This document shows, piece by piece, positions 12,901 through 25,900 of a stretch of DNA of 26,778 nucleotides. Where the stretch lies: NCBI GenBank assembly GCA_036897095.1, contig JAYMSP010002034.1:1-26778 (forward strand), given 5' to 3'. The stretch is from Plantago elongata (lineage: Eukaryota > Streptophyta > Magnoliopsida > Lamiales > Plantaginaceae). Below the pieces are notes generated by a model. It had not been told where the DNA came from and did no database searches. It saw only the letters and a program-made list of their open reading frames with translations. Position numbers and translations under genes: made by a program. The number at the start of each line of letters is the position of its first letter. Positions within the stretch are counted from its first letter, which is position 1.

Positions 12901-15900
12901 ACTCTATAAATTTTAATTATACTGCACACAACAAAAGCAAAAGATTGCAGTCAATTATAGTAGGCATTTGTCAATTTAATTCCGCTGGTGCTTCAAAATG
13001 TGAATCCAGATATGTCAAGCCAATTTTTTGTATATATGCTTGATAAGCCTAATTTTAAGAGTCCGTCTTGCAAGAGACCCTACATTTTGGAGAGTCCCTA
13101 AAGTCCCATCAAAATGGTAAAACTAGACAAGTATACCTTTTTTCCGCAACTTGACTCTAAATGACATTAAAAACGGTTCAAGTAAAAACTAGACAATAAA
13201 ATGTAAAAACTAAACAATAGTGTAAACTTAATATCATGTAAAAACTAGAGAATTCATTTTATAAACTAGACAATATAATGTAAAAACTAGACAATTTAAT
13301 GTAAAAACTAGACAATATAGATTACACCAAATGAAATTTATGTACAAGTAACAAAACTAAACAAGATCATTTATAAAACTAGACAATATAGTTACAAAAC
13401 TAGACAATATGTTGTAAAAACTAGACAATACATACTAAATAATAGACGGTTCAACAAAAATGCACAACATAAAGATATATAACATGAAAAACTAGACAAA
13501 AATTGGTAAAAACTATAACACATGCTATTTATATAAAAACTAGATAATATGTGTTAAAAACTAGGGGTCTCTCCGGACTCTCCAAATGTAAGGGGACCTT
13601 CATGAGACTTAGTATAATTTTAAATGATTGTACACCAGTGAACAACTTCTAACATTGCAAATGAAGATGCAAATACACCTTTCAAGAAGGATTATAACCC
13701 AAATTTATGACAAGAAAACACTAGCGCAACTTAGTTGGGAAAGGGTATATAATCTGCTCATCTTCTTTCTTTAAATTTAATGTGTGAGGGGGTGGGGGGA
13801 GACAGGTTTGACTGCTACTATTTGTTGGTCTATTTGAGTACTTAATGATCTTTAGAAGAAATTTACCTGACTCTCAATAGGAAGTTGACTCGTCAAAAGC
13901 CGCAGATAGTAGGATAACTTGTCATGACTCGTAATAATAATTCCTTCACCACTTTTGTCAAACTGGGGTCTTCCGGCACGCCCAAATATCTACAGAAGTG
14001 TAATTCCATCTCAATATGACACAACATAGCAAAATATGAATCCTTGGAAACTCTTTAAATAAGCAAAGAGCTAAATCTTACTTGCATAACATCGAGCATG
14101 CCAAGATCACGCCAACCACCAGCTTTTGGATCATATATTTGAGTTCCCTGGTGAGATCAAGGCCAAGACAAACTTAAATATGAAAATTACCAAGGAATCT
14201 CTAGAGTGGAAGGTTCTTTGTAGCTGAGGAAAACAAGGCAAAAAGGAAAAGCTAAAACCAAATTCACTAACAAATTATCAGGTTTATTGCTCTGATGCTC
14301 TCAGCTCCAACACATGACATTAATTACTCTTAAGTAAGAACCATTCTCTAACCCAATTATTATGAAGCCCAAATAAATTACTCTCAGCCCCATGATTGGA
14401 CAAAGTTACGGCTGAACATAGATACATGGTGTCTGGTACACATATGTGGTACCTGGCATCAGTAAGTAAAATCTTTCCAGGTACCCATATGAAGTGCCTG
14501 GCACCAGTAAAGATTTGACTGGTACCAATATGTGGTATCTGGTAGCAATATGTGATAATCATAATTTTTAAGGAGTACAATAGATGATTTACTATAACCC
14601 TGTACAAATGGGAAATGTCTAGAACTCTAGATATCCAAATTGCTTAGCATACATATCGTATACTGAGATTGAACTTTCACTCCTTGTAAGTTGTTATATA
14701 AAACATCCTTCTTTCATTCAATTATTTCTTAAGCAACAACTCCCCCCCTTCCAAATCGTTCGTCACTCAACGAACTTGAACTGAAAAAAAGATGAACTGC
14801 TCTTGCACAATAAATTTTACAGGTTCTAGAATTCACACAAGGGTGACAATCTAATTTATGCATGGAGACATGAAGCATGACAGGCAGTCAACTTAATTGA
14901 AAAATATATATATATCTAATAAATTGAGACATCCATGGATTTTTTTCACTAAATGATGGAATAAATAGAAGTAAAGCTACCTTAATAACCACAGTATGAG
15001 CAGGAAGGTTTACACCCCATGCCAAAGTTGCTGTGCATACAAGAACCTAGTAATAAAGAAAATAAAATTTATAACAATAATCGTTGTTTAACTGAACCAC
15101 AATAAACTAAAGCGCCAGTAGCAAACCCGCAAAAGTCCTTCAGAGAAAAGCCGCTCGGTCAATCCTCTGTCAGCACGTAACATTCCAGCATGATGAATAC
15201 CAACAGCATAGTCAAACAACTGAACCAGCTCCTTGTTTCTAGACTTCAAAACTTCTTTCTGGATAGCATACATTGCGGGATGAAGTAAATAAAAATAAAT
15301 ATATTCTCTAGACGTAAAAAAAACAACCAAATTCAGAATAGGAGAAAGTTCCTTGCCTTGAGAAGTCCCTGCTGAGGATGATCAGAATTTGTGAAAAGAT
15401 TGAAGCTCTCATCGCTTCTAGCTATTTCAATCTGCACATATGACAAACAATGCTAAATCATAGAAGCAGTCAATGAAGAAATGGTTAACACAGCTCATGC
15501 ATAAATTAGTACTAAAGTTTGAAATCAATCAAATTGAAAATTTTACTTTAAAACACTTAAGACAAATAAAGGAAGGAAACGCGTAAAAAGTAAATTTGTG
15601 CATAGGAACAACAATGTCATGACTAAACATTATCAAACGGTATATATATCCGGCTTCAGCACAAGATAATATATGGTCGAGATGAGATTCAAGTATTCAA
15701 TATTCAGAGCTCAATAGAAGGAAGAAATAAAATCGATAATTCCTATTTGCCCAGACTGTAAGTGTTAAAAATTGCGGTCCTTAATGTTAGGAAGAGAAAG
15801 GAGATATGCCAAGTTAACACTGAGGTTTAGCAGTTGATCAGATTTAATTACTTGGAATAATCTTGAGATTGAGGTCATCCAAATATTTTGACGTACAACT

Positions 15901-18900
15901 AGCCACCAATTCCGCAGCATTAAATTCATTATATATTTCCAGAGAGTTTTACCATATACTTATGTGGACTAAGGTTTACATATCATAGTTGTGTCAATAA
16001 CATAACGGCATGAGGCACGGAGAAATTAATGTATATAGACAAATCTCAGTGTTCTGATCCATGTTTATGCAACAAGGATCAGTGATATAGTCATTGTACG
16101 TGGAGATAAGAAACTTGTTTCGCAGTCATCAAACAAGCTCAAAGAAAATTAGATTACTATGTGCATACAGAACTGAGACATTTTATTAGCAAGAAACAGG
16201 AAATTTTGAACTTTATTATCTCAAAAAGATCTCTGGTCAGCACGAATACTTTGGGATTCTGTTTTGGGAAGATGCAAATTGTCTTGGACCATGCCAACCA
16301 ATAGGAAACTCTTTGGAATTTTATCCCAAGTTGTTTGGTTTGGAGTATTTGGATTGAAAGGAATAATAGATGCTTCAAGGAGGCTTCCAACCCGGACTGG
16401 GAGATTTTGAGGAATTTCTTCGGGTTGCTACTGTTAGTTTAGTGGGGCTGCTGTTAATCCCTTACCTGACAGTATTAGCCGTTTTTTTTTCTGTAACCTG
16501 TTGTAGTACACTTCCCATGTGTCATCAGTTTTATTAATAAAAACCATCTTGGTTACTATTAAAAAAAAAAAATCTCTGGTCAGATTAGATGCAGATATAA
16601 TATGCCAACAACTAATTTATGCATATAGTATATGGGACTTAAGTTATCCCTGTAGATGAAGGGGCATTTAGAGTACCAAAATATAATTATAGCAGAGTAG
16701 AGACTCGCTAGTAAATCTCAGTAAGGGTCATGGAGATTGATTCCAGTCTGAGGATTATACGACTTAATTTTTGGGACACGTTATAGTTAGACAAGTTGCA
16801 ATTTGGATAGACTGGCAATGTCCAATCCGTGTGCTTCCTAATTTGCTTTTCTTTAATTAAAGAAAAAAACTTTAGTGCTTTCGCTCTAAGCCTCTAAATA
16901 GTAAATACAAGGTCAAGTCAAACATAACATTAACTATATCACTTTGAAGAAAAAACACATTACCAGTTTGTCAGCTGTCTTTCCAGTATCTTTCCGAGAA
17001 TGAACAAAAACCATGACCTGATGGCCTTGTTTTAGAGAATCAGTAACCTGTAAGAAAAGAATAGTCACAGCTTTATACAGAAACACACCATGAAACCATT
17101 GACTACACAAGATGTTTACCAAACCTTTTTATAGCATATCTGGTTCATCAATTCATTACGAGCCAAGTAGTTAGTTTCAGAAATTCCAATGTAGCGTTGC
17201 TCCAGTGGAACCGGGCGATAGCTCGAATCAAAGAAGAAAAGGCCTCTATCTGGATTCACGCGTAGAAATTGAGCAACCTAGTGCAATACATACAGATTTG
17301 ATCAGTGCCTGTACTATGCATAACTCAAATTCAAAACAGCTGAAATACGAACCTCCAAATAGTTGGGCAGAGTGGCAGAAAGGCCAACTATGCGTATCAT
17401 ACTTTGAGTTGACTCAACCTGAAAGATATATAAATTAGGAGAGTTAACCCGACTTGGACATTCACAAAACAAAGATCTTCTTTGTTAAGCATGCTTAAGG
17501 CACAAACTTGAAGAAAATTAAAAACACATCCAATCACAGCTTCCAATATTTTATTTAGTATAGATTATTGACCAAGGAAGATATCAGTGAAAATATAGTT
17601 TACAATATTTTATTTAGTATAGATTATTGACCAAGGAAGATATCAGTGAAAATATAGTTTACATGACACAATACAAATTATGTATGAGAAAGCTGATGGA
17701 GATGCTGCAATACCAGCTCCATATAAAATCTGAAGATCCATAATTTTAGAATAGTCTTGAATATTGTAGACAGACACATAACAAAATAACTTGTGCTGAG
17801 ACTCAGAAGCTATGTTCTAGGAGAGTTTAGACCTTGATAGGGAACAAAAAAAGACTTGAAAGAACCTAATTCGATCGCAATCCTTCTGTAACATTATGTG
17901 GATTTCAATAAGGACAGTTTGTACTCATGAGACTCTTGTGTACTGATAAGTCTTAACAAAACAAAAACAAAAAAAGGATAAAACAGGATAAGGACAAATT
18001 TATCTGCGACAAAGTTACACGTTCAAGCAAATATTCCGAAATCGAGACTTTTACATCTCCGGTCTGGAGCTTTTATGGCTTGGAAAGCTTCGGTCTTAAT
18101 CAGAAGTTTTTAGTGTAGTATAATTTGGGTTGTTGTTTGTGTAAATTAGTGTGTGATCATGGAAGAAGGTGAAAAGCTAAAATAAAACAAACATAATAGT
18201 GAGAAATGTGAAAGACAAATAGTTCGAGGACTTATTTGTAAAATCGAAGGAAATTATTCAACATTAGTTGAAGTTATTTAAAATTTAATGTTTGAGGGGT
18301 TAAATTGTTTATAAGTCAAGGCCACTAGCAATGGTTAAGCTTCTTGGAGGGGCTTCTAACATCTTTATTTGCAAAAGCCTCAATAGAAACCTTGCTCATT
18401 TCATACTCACAAATCACAATGGTAGAAGCTCAAAATTCGGTCCCACATGACACAAAACATTGTTGTAAGTGTGCAACAAGTTGGTGTCATGGGAGGGCTA
18501 CTAATAGTAGATTACGAAAATCATCCATTTGGGCACTTTTTGGTTTGTTTAAAGCCTTGAAAAGCCTTCCACTGGGAAGTGCCCTGACTGAACTATGTTC
18601 AATGTTGGACGGATATGTAATTACATAATATAATTGCGCTCACTTAGATGTGATTGTCAAAATAAAAAGGAACCCATTTCAGAAATATGTGTTTAGTGGA
18701 GGTCTCATATGTAATAAATCCTAAATCATTTACTCCCATTTCTATAAAACCTTGATATTAATATCTTTTCCCGGTCAACCAGATTACGTTTTCAGCCAGA
18801 ACTAATTTTAAATGATAATTATTAGATTATTTAATAAACTTATACTATAAAATATCACTTTTCGAAAATAAATAACTTGAACTTTGCAAAAATATCATAC

Positions 18901-19962
18901 TCCTATGTGCTAACATACAACCGTAAACAATCCTAACATGCCCATCAAATTTCGACAGATGGATTTGGAACCTATGGAGCTCATAGTCTACAACAGCACA
19001 TGAGGAGTACTTGCAGCAGAAAGACACTCCATGAATCCAAATACTCCCTCCCTTTTTAGTAACACTACATTTTCTCATATTTGGATCAAAAAAATTAAGT
19101 AATAGTACTAAATACTATACTAATAAGGAAACCAAGTAACTAACTACAACAGCACATGAGGAGTACTTGCAGCAGAAAAACACTCCATGAATCCAAATAC
19201 TCCCTCCCTTTTTACTAACACTACATTTTCTCATATTTGGTCAAAAAATTTAAGTGATAGTAGTATAGTACTAAATATACTAATAAGGAAACCAAGTAAC
19301 CAAGTACTCCAACTTGTTTCCTCTAAAAAAAAAAAACTACCCCAACTTGTTAATACTTTTTAATCCAATATATCTCACACTTTTATCAGCCCACGTACAA
19401 CTTTATCAATATAATACCTCCATAAACAATTATTCGATCACTCCTCATTAATGTTTGTGCCAAAACCAAATATAGTGCGACTAAAAGAAGAGTAACATTT
19501 TTTTTTTCAGCACAGGTTATAACTTGTCCAAGGTTGTTTGGTTTGGAAATATTTGGATTGAAAGGAATAATAGATGCTTCAAGGATGTTTCCAACCTGGA
19601 CTAGAAGATTTTGAGAAATTTCTTTGGATTGCTACTGTACTGGTTTGATGGGGTTGCTGTTAATCCCTTTTTTTTATTAATTGACATGAAATATAGCATT
19701 ACAATTACAATTGTTAAACAAGACGAATTTATCAATCGATTCTAGATGCAAATCACCACCAATCTCTATTCAGAGAATATAATCGCCCATTTCAGGGAAT
19801 CGAACCCGTGACCTCATGGTTACGGGGTGTCTTAGCTTGCCACTCGGCTTGCTGTTAACCCTTACCTGATAGTGCTAGCCTTTTTTCTTTTTGTCTGATA
19901 TAATGTAGTACACTTCCCGTGTATCATCACTTTCATTAATAAACACCATCTTGATTACTTTT

Positions 19963-19997
<35 letters not shown>

Positions 19998-22900
19998 TTT
20001 CCAGTGGAATGATAAGAAACCAGAAATGGATTCAGAACTGATTGCAACATGAGGGATCGTTGATTGCATACAGAAAGAAAACTCTCCATTCTCCAATATT
20101 GCAAACCAACATAGAAACATGCAGAGAAACACCCAAGACCTCAAAGTTTTAGCATTCTGTAGTTAAGCCAGTGGCTCCAATCATTAAACGTACAGCCTGA
20201 CTGCTTCAAGTTCTCAAAACATGCTAACATGCACTAATAAATGGAGGAACTGATTACTGCTAGCCCACCAATTCGATTATTTAAGCGTCATTTTGCCATA
20301 TAGGGTGACCCAGTAGAAAGGTGACATATCAAATCATTCTTTTCTATTCACCCTCATAAGTCATTACAAAGATTTACAAATTTACGAGACATGATAAAAG
20401 TCTTCATGCATTCTTTATTTAAATGATACACCCCAGTCCCACACTCACAATCAAATGTGATCTCTCTAAGAATGGAAGAACTGCCATGTATTAGTCACCA
20501 CTTTATTGTGCATATGCATGCAGGAATAAAGCAAACAAATACCTGCCGAAGAGTTCGAGCTACCAAAGCTTCTATTACAGGACCTCTGTCATCATTCAAT
20601 AGGTGGACTTCATCAATGATTAGAAGCTTCACAAGCACCGAGAGAGCCATGTCACTACTTTTACGAGTGATCACATCCCACTTCTCCGGAGTTGTTACAA
20701 TCATCTACAGCAGAAGAATGTTACAACTTACAAGTTTAAGATGCAATTAAGAAACTTTCCAAGGAAAACCTTATGATATCATCAGAAAGGAAAGTTAGTA
20801 TTGCAAACAGGTGAAATGAACCAAAGTTCACGGACAGGAGATAACCTGAGTTTCCTCAAGTTCACTCTTTGTGAGTTGCATATCACCAGTAAGTTCTCTC
20901 ACACACACATTCAACGGGGATAGTCGATGGCTGAAGGTTGATGTCACTTCTGCAGCTAATGCCTAAGAAAGGTAGTATAGATTAACATATAGTAGAAGAG
21001 AACACTGACATTATTTTACTGCCACTCTGCCAGTACCTTCATCGGAGCAACATACACTATCTTGAATTCATCCTTATGCAAATAACCATCTTTGAAATGC
21101 TGTCCAATCTGTCAGCATGTTTACGGAATTAGAAGAAGTTGCAAGGACCAAATTATCATGCAAGTGTGAAGCATGATAGTTTGAACAGAAGTAGCAGATT
21201 TGATATATTTGAAATAGGACAAAGACATGTGAACACACAAGCACATACGTGAACAAGAAGAAATGGGGAATGTTGGTTGCAGGATACAAGAATCATGGGA
21301 AATGTATTACATTATTCTGACAAGGCCATCACAGAGGATAATATCAGAGAGATGCAACATACAGTATTCTAAAAGTTGTTCATTTATTCAGTTCTGTGAG
21401 GACTACACTATATCGCAAGGTGTCCGTAAATGATGCCAACTTTGGGCTAATATGTCTTTCAGTGACCTCTTGGCTCTAGCAGATGCTGGCGCCAACACAG
21501 CAATGAGCTCCAATATTACTTTTGCACAGAACACTACAATGTGCAGGGAGGAAAATTTCATCCTGAATTCAACAGCATTCCACACACACAATGGGTAAGC
21601 CTCTAACACAGGCCAATTTCATCTGAGTTCAATCCTCTACGCATGTATGGTTATTATAACCTAGTATAACAAAGCAATACTCTTGCAAATTGTGCATGTT
21701 CAGAGATTGAGGTGGAAATAGAACTTAAGCCACACATGTACCAATGGTGACAGTAAAAGAAGTAAAAAAAATGTACAGTAATATATTGACTTTTATGCTT
21801 TGAAGTTTAATTATAAAGCATGAAAATATACCAATTTATGTAATATACAAATAGGATTGTATTAACGAACCCCTGACATAGTACGTTTGCCTAGTTCTAA
21901 TTTATCCTGTGTCCCAAGAGACAAGACTCTTCAGATTCGACTGCACAGTGCACAGGAACCTTTGTCCAGATCTGTCTTCTTTCCCTTTCCAATTTATTAA
22001 TAAGTGGACATTCTATGCATGTCACTTACTTCCCTTTGACCCTATTCCTACTAGTTGTGAAGTTGTACAGGAAATAATGTCACTCAGCATGCAAAAATTT
22101 ATTTCACAGGATGAAAAGAATAAAAAGGCAGTGTATTTCACACACCTCATGTAGAATAGCAATCATCGCTATATTCGTTTTTCCAGCCCCAGTTGGAGCA
22201 CAAACCTAAGAAAGAAAATAAAAATCATTCTCAGGGTATGAAGAAGATTATTTTCCTGGAACAAAAAAAAAAACAAAGCTATTATGGACTTATTTCACCA
22301 GTATATTTTCGTTACTGTTGTAAGTTGTTTGGAATATCCTGCTCTGTATCCGATTTAAAGACTGGTAACCATGAAAAGCTGCTTGTGCCAGCTCATCTAG
22401 CTCCTTTATTGCAATCTGTCAGTATAAATAGATTCAATGATTCCAAGAAGGAAATTAAACAACTCAGATGTATTTTGATAAAAGATGCAAATAAATTTTA
22501 AAAACAATAATGAATGTCTAATTGCCACTGGAAAACAATATCAACAATCTTGTCATAAATATGCTCATAATCTGGAAACACGAGCAGTACATTAACGTCT
22601 AAATATGTTGTAATAACGCATAGATAAGCTAACTTCTTATTGAACACCTACTTCTCCTAAAGATTAGGGAAAACCACATTTAATGAAAGTACAAAATTAC
22701 ACTCCACCCACCAAAAGGATAAAGTCCATTAACAATTAATTCATGCCCTTTTAATATATTGAAAACCCATAAGTGTAAAAATACCAGCTTCTCCCCTTGT
22801 CGCATAGGTGCAGTTGGCATAGGAGGAACTATGACTTCTTCATATCCCTTGTAATGCTTCCTCACAGTCCCCTGAGGAAGAGCAGTGGCAGCAAGCTGAG

Positions 22901-25900
22901 AGCCGTCACCATGCCCTACAAGATCATCAAGTATATTCTTCCTCTCGCTTGCTTGGAGTAAAGAACCAAAACTGAATGTAGACAAGTCATTCTCAGTCCC
23001 ATGATCAGTTCCACGTCTATGCTTCTTCTCCTCCTTCCGACGAAGTTTATCAATTTGCCGTTCACTCTCGGTCTGGACAGTTACCTGTAATAGGATTAAT
23101 TATATTAAATATCAAATTCAATATTCTACCCACTCATGATTCATGAAGATGGATACTCTGCATATGTTAAGAAACAAATTCCAATTCAATGACTGACCTG
23201 AGTACCATAGCTGGGCATCCGTGGTTGCGTAGCAGATGTTGATTTATCAGATTTCAGAACAAGCAAGCCCCGGTGGATGCTTTCAACAATATCCTTTCTA
23301 TGCTGGCAATTGCATGTTTGTGGTACAGAGTGAGAGTTCGAAGAATCACAGGAGGAAAACCCCTCCCCAGTAAAGAATTGTTAATGAAGATTTGAAATGT
23401 ATATTACCATTAAAGATGAATGAATGTTATGTGAGACAAACTCCAACTTTTAAATAAAAAATGAAATATGAAAGGAGACATTCACAAATAGTGCTTGGAC
23501 AGAGAACAAAGCTGATTCAAGTCGGGGCATAATCTCATACCGTTATAAGGTCTTGAACAGTTTCAAAAGAACTATCACCGACAAGATCCAGTAAATCACC
23601 AGCTATCTACAAGTCAAACCATGATTGTAACAAGTTGGCCATACGAAAAAGCAATTTTAACAACTGTGATCAGATACTATCAACATGTTTTTCTACCTCG
23701 TCGCCAGGCTTATTCGAATCAAGAATGCGGCAAATGGCCATTGCCAGTTCATCTCGGGGAAGCTGTGAGGCACTTCCCCTGACAATTTTATCACAGGCAT
23801 CCTGCAACCATTCTAGGTCAAAATTACCACCAATAGCTGAAGGCTGGAAGTTAGTGTGGTTGCTATGATCAGACCACCCATCACGATGAGACCAAGAAGT
23901 GCTAGTCTCATTCACCAAATCATCAGCCTCCTCCGACGAAATATCAACGAGAAAACGAGCAGGTGCATGGAATTCGAGGTCCGAGCCAAATTCTGCACCA
24001 TCAATCACTTCATTTGTAGATCCTGGTACATGCCAAATCCCATGTTCATTCATCTGAAGATTAGAAAGGATCTCCACCAAACTTGCAACTTTGAGTAAGT
24101 TTGCTTCCGGGATTGTATGACCAACTAGTTTTTGCAACTCTAACCTGTATTTCATGCAAGTCAAACACTAATTGGTCTAAAAGATAACCATGCAGATGTG
24201 TAATCATTACAAAAACATTCCAACGTTACAGAAGCAGCTACTAGTTTGCAGTGGCCTAGAGAGCTCGAAAGTTGCTCTGCATTAAAGTAAGTGTTCGCAA
24301 CATTTCAGAAAAAAATAATAAAACACCAACGGAGATGCTTATTTAGTTTATGGCTTTATGCTTCTACTGACCTACTTTAATTCACGTAGAAATTTCAATT
24401 GTAAACATCTTAAAATGGCAGATAGACCATAAAAGCCCAAAAGCCACTTAAGAGAAAAGGGGCAAGTGGGGTTAAATCGACATACAAGCACACAGAAAAA
24501 GCGGAATTGAAGACATGTTTAACCCAGACCTCCATCATCATAGTTCATTAAACTTTTAACATCTTCGAGATGCTAAAGTTTCATGAGAGAATTAAAAATG
24601 ACAGTTGAGAAAAAGGAATTAAAACATGTGACTAACCAAACACAATACAACAGTAAGCTATGGAGTTGGGATGGAAAGAATTCAGGGTGGGGCAAGAAAA
24701 GGAATTGAGAAGATGAGAAGACCTGTAATCTCGAATATTATAAAGAGAGAGGATAATACGCGTGTAATATTAGTACAAGTTACGAATAAGGGAAACTAAT
24801 GAAAATTCACCAAAAGATTCTTAGCAATAGCATTCAACCAAGTGAACCGTGTCTGCAAAAAAATACATTCAGAACTTTAGACTACGTATAAAAACTGTCT
24901 ACGAATCTCCTATTTGCCCATTCTTTCCAAAGGCATCAGATCTTAGATGTCCACTAGTTTCCCATCATAGTAGCTCTGTGGGATATAAACGGTTTGTTGT
25001 AACATAGCGAAGTTGAGCATAGCGTACTATTACAGATACTCTATGTCTTACAGTGAGAGTAAAAATGACACACTGCTAAAATTTAACATCAAATTTAAGT
25101 ACTTCTTATATCTACACCCTCCGAAACCTACCAGATGCAATAAACTTCAACAAATGCAGATATGTTGAAACTTTAGGAAGACAATAACCTACTTTTTTGT
25201 GTAAAACCTCTTGGGACCTTCCTCTTGTTCTACATCAGTGGCTCCACCAAACATCTCATAAACTTTCAATGCCACTTCCTGAAACTCCTCGGACACCACC
25301 TCACCACCCATCAGCTCAACCACTGCCGCTACAAATTGCTTGTACGCTTGCCTGACCTCATGAGAAGCTGCACAGTTCACAGACATCATACTTATATACA
25401 CAGACGGCAGAAACACCAGAGCAAACTATATATAGCTAATACACATAATACATCATACTCAAGTGATATCATTCATGTACACCAAGCATTATACATCATA
25501 CTCAAGCGATATCAATCATGTACATAAAGCATTATACACTCAAATGATATCATTCATATACATTAAGCATTATACACAAGTAATATGATTCATGTGCATT
25601 AAGCATCATAGATAAGTGATAAAATTCCCAAACGAAACGACAGAACTGAGAAACTAACAGTACCTTCGTCCCATTTATAAACAACCTTGCGCGCAAGCTC
25701 CGATTCTCCGTTCGAACTAGCAAGAAATGCAAACATAAACATTAATTACGCACGTAAAAATCGTAGAAAAATGAATGTGGAGTTACAATAAGAGGTACCT
25801 GTGGAGATTGAGGGTTTGCAGGAAGGATTTACGATTGAGGTAAGCTTGATCGGCATCGAAAGGAAGCCTGAGAGAGTTCGTTAGCCGAGGAAGTTCGAGC

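Larger units (their letters stand above)
13867..22415 (-). other. DExH14: Exons 8-20: helicase cassette 1, RecA1 and RecA2 (residues 419-849)
   Basis: Exons on the minus strand: E8 22415-22299, E9 22205-22146, E10 21108-21037, E11 20962-20846, E12 20704-20543, E13 17418-17353, E14 17277-17125, E15 17047-16964, E16 15431-15357, E17 15258-15127, E18 15046-14981, E19 14147-14082, E20 13989-13867. E8 holds the Q-motif region ([10 protein letters not shown]), E9 Walker A, E10 VYVAPMKAL (motif Ia, completed in E11), E11 ELTGDMQ, E12 TTPEKWD and [13 protein letters not shown]13 [10 protein letters not shown]15 [11 protein letters not shown] (motif IV), E17 [13 protein letters not shown]18 [11 protein letters not shown] (motif V), E20 GRAGRPQFD (motif VI). 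All introns here are phase 0. Every junction has GT-AG ends except intron 16, which has a GC donor. Intron 12 is the longest in the gene at 3124 bp. Confidence 0.95.

Noticed and set aside
13118-13565. CRISPR-like array
   Set aside because: Units are degenerate, spacing is irregular with no unique spacers, and the DNA is plant nuclear. It is a minisatellite.
14320-14607. Minus-strand open frame of 95 codons in intron 18
   Set aside because: Its composition comes from a short GGTACC/CATATG repeat. It has no recognisable domain and is bounded by good splice sites of the host gene.
18344-18628. Plus-strand open frame of 94 codons
   Set aside because: Intronic, low similarity to anything I know, and overlapping a probable transposon fragment.
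19780-19848. tRNA gene
   Set aside because: A and B boxes are present, but no cloverleaf can be completed and an A-rich tail and target duplication show it is a SINE. The same applies at 2120-2206.
22193-22501. Plus-strand open frame of 102 codons
   Set aside because: It lies over intron 7 and 8 sequence and antisense to exon 8, with no family similarity and no promoter or splice support.
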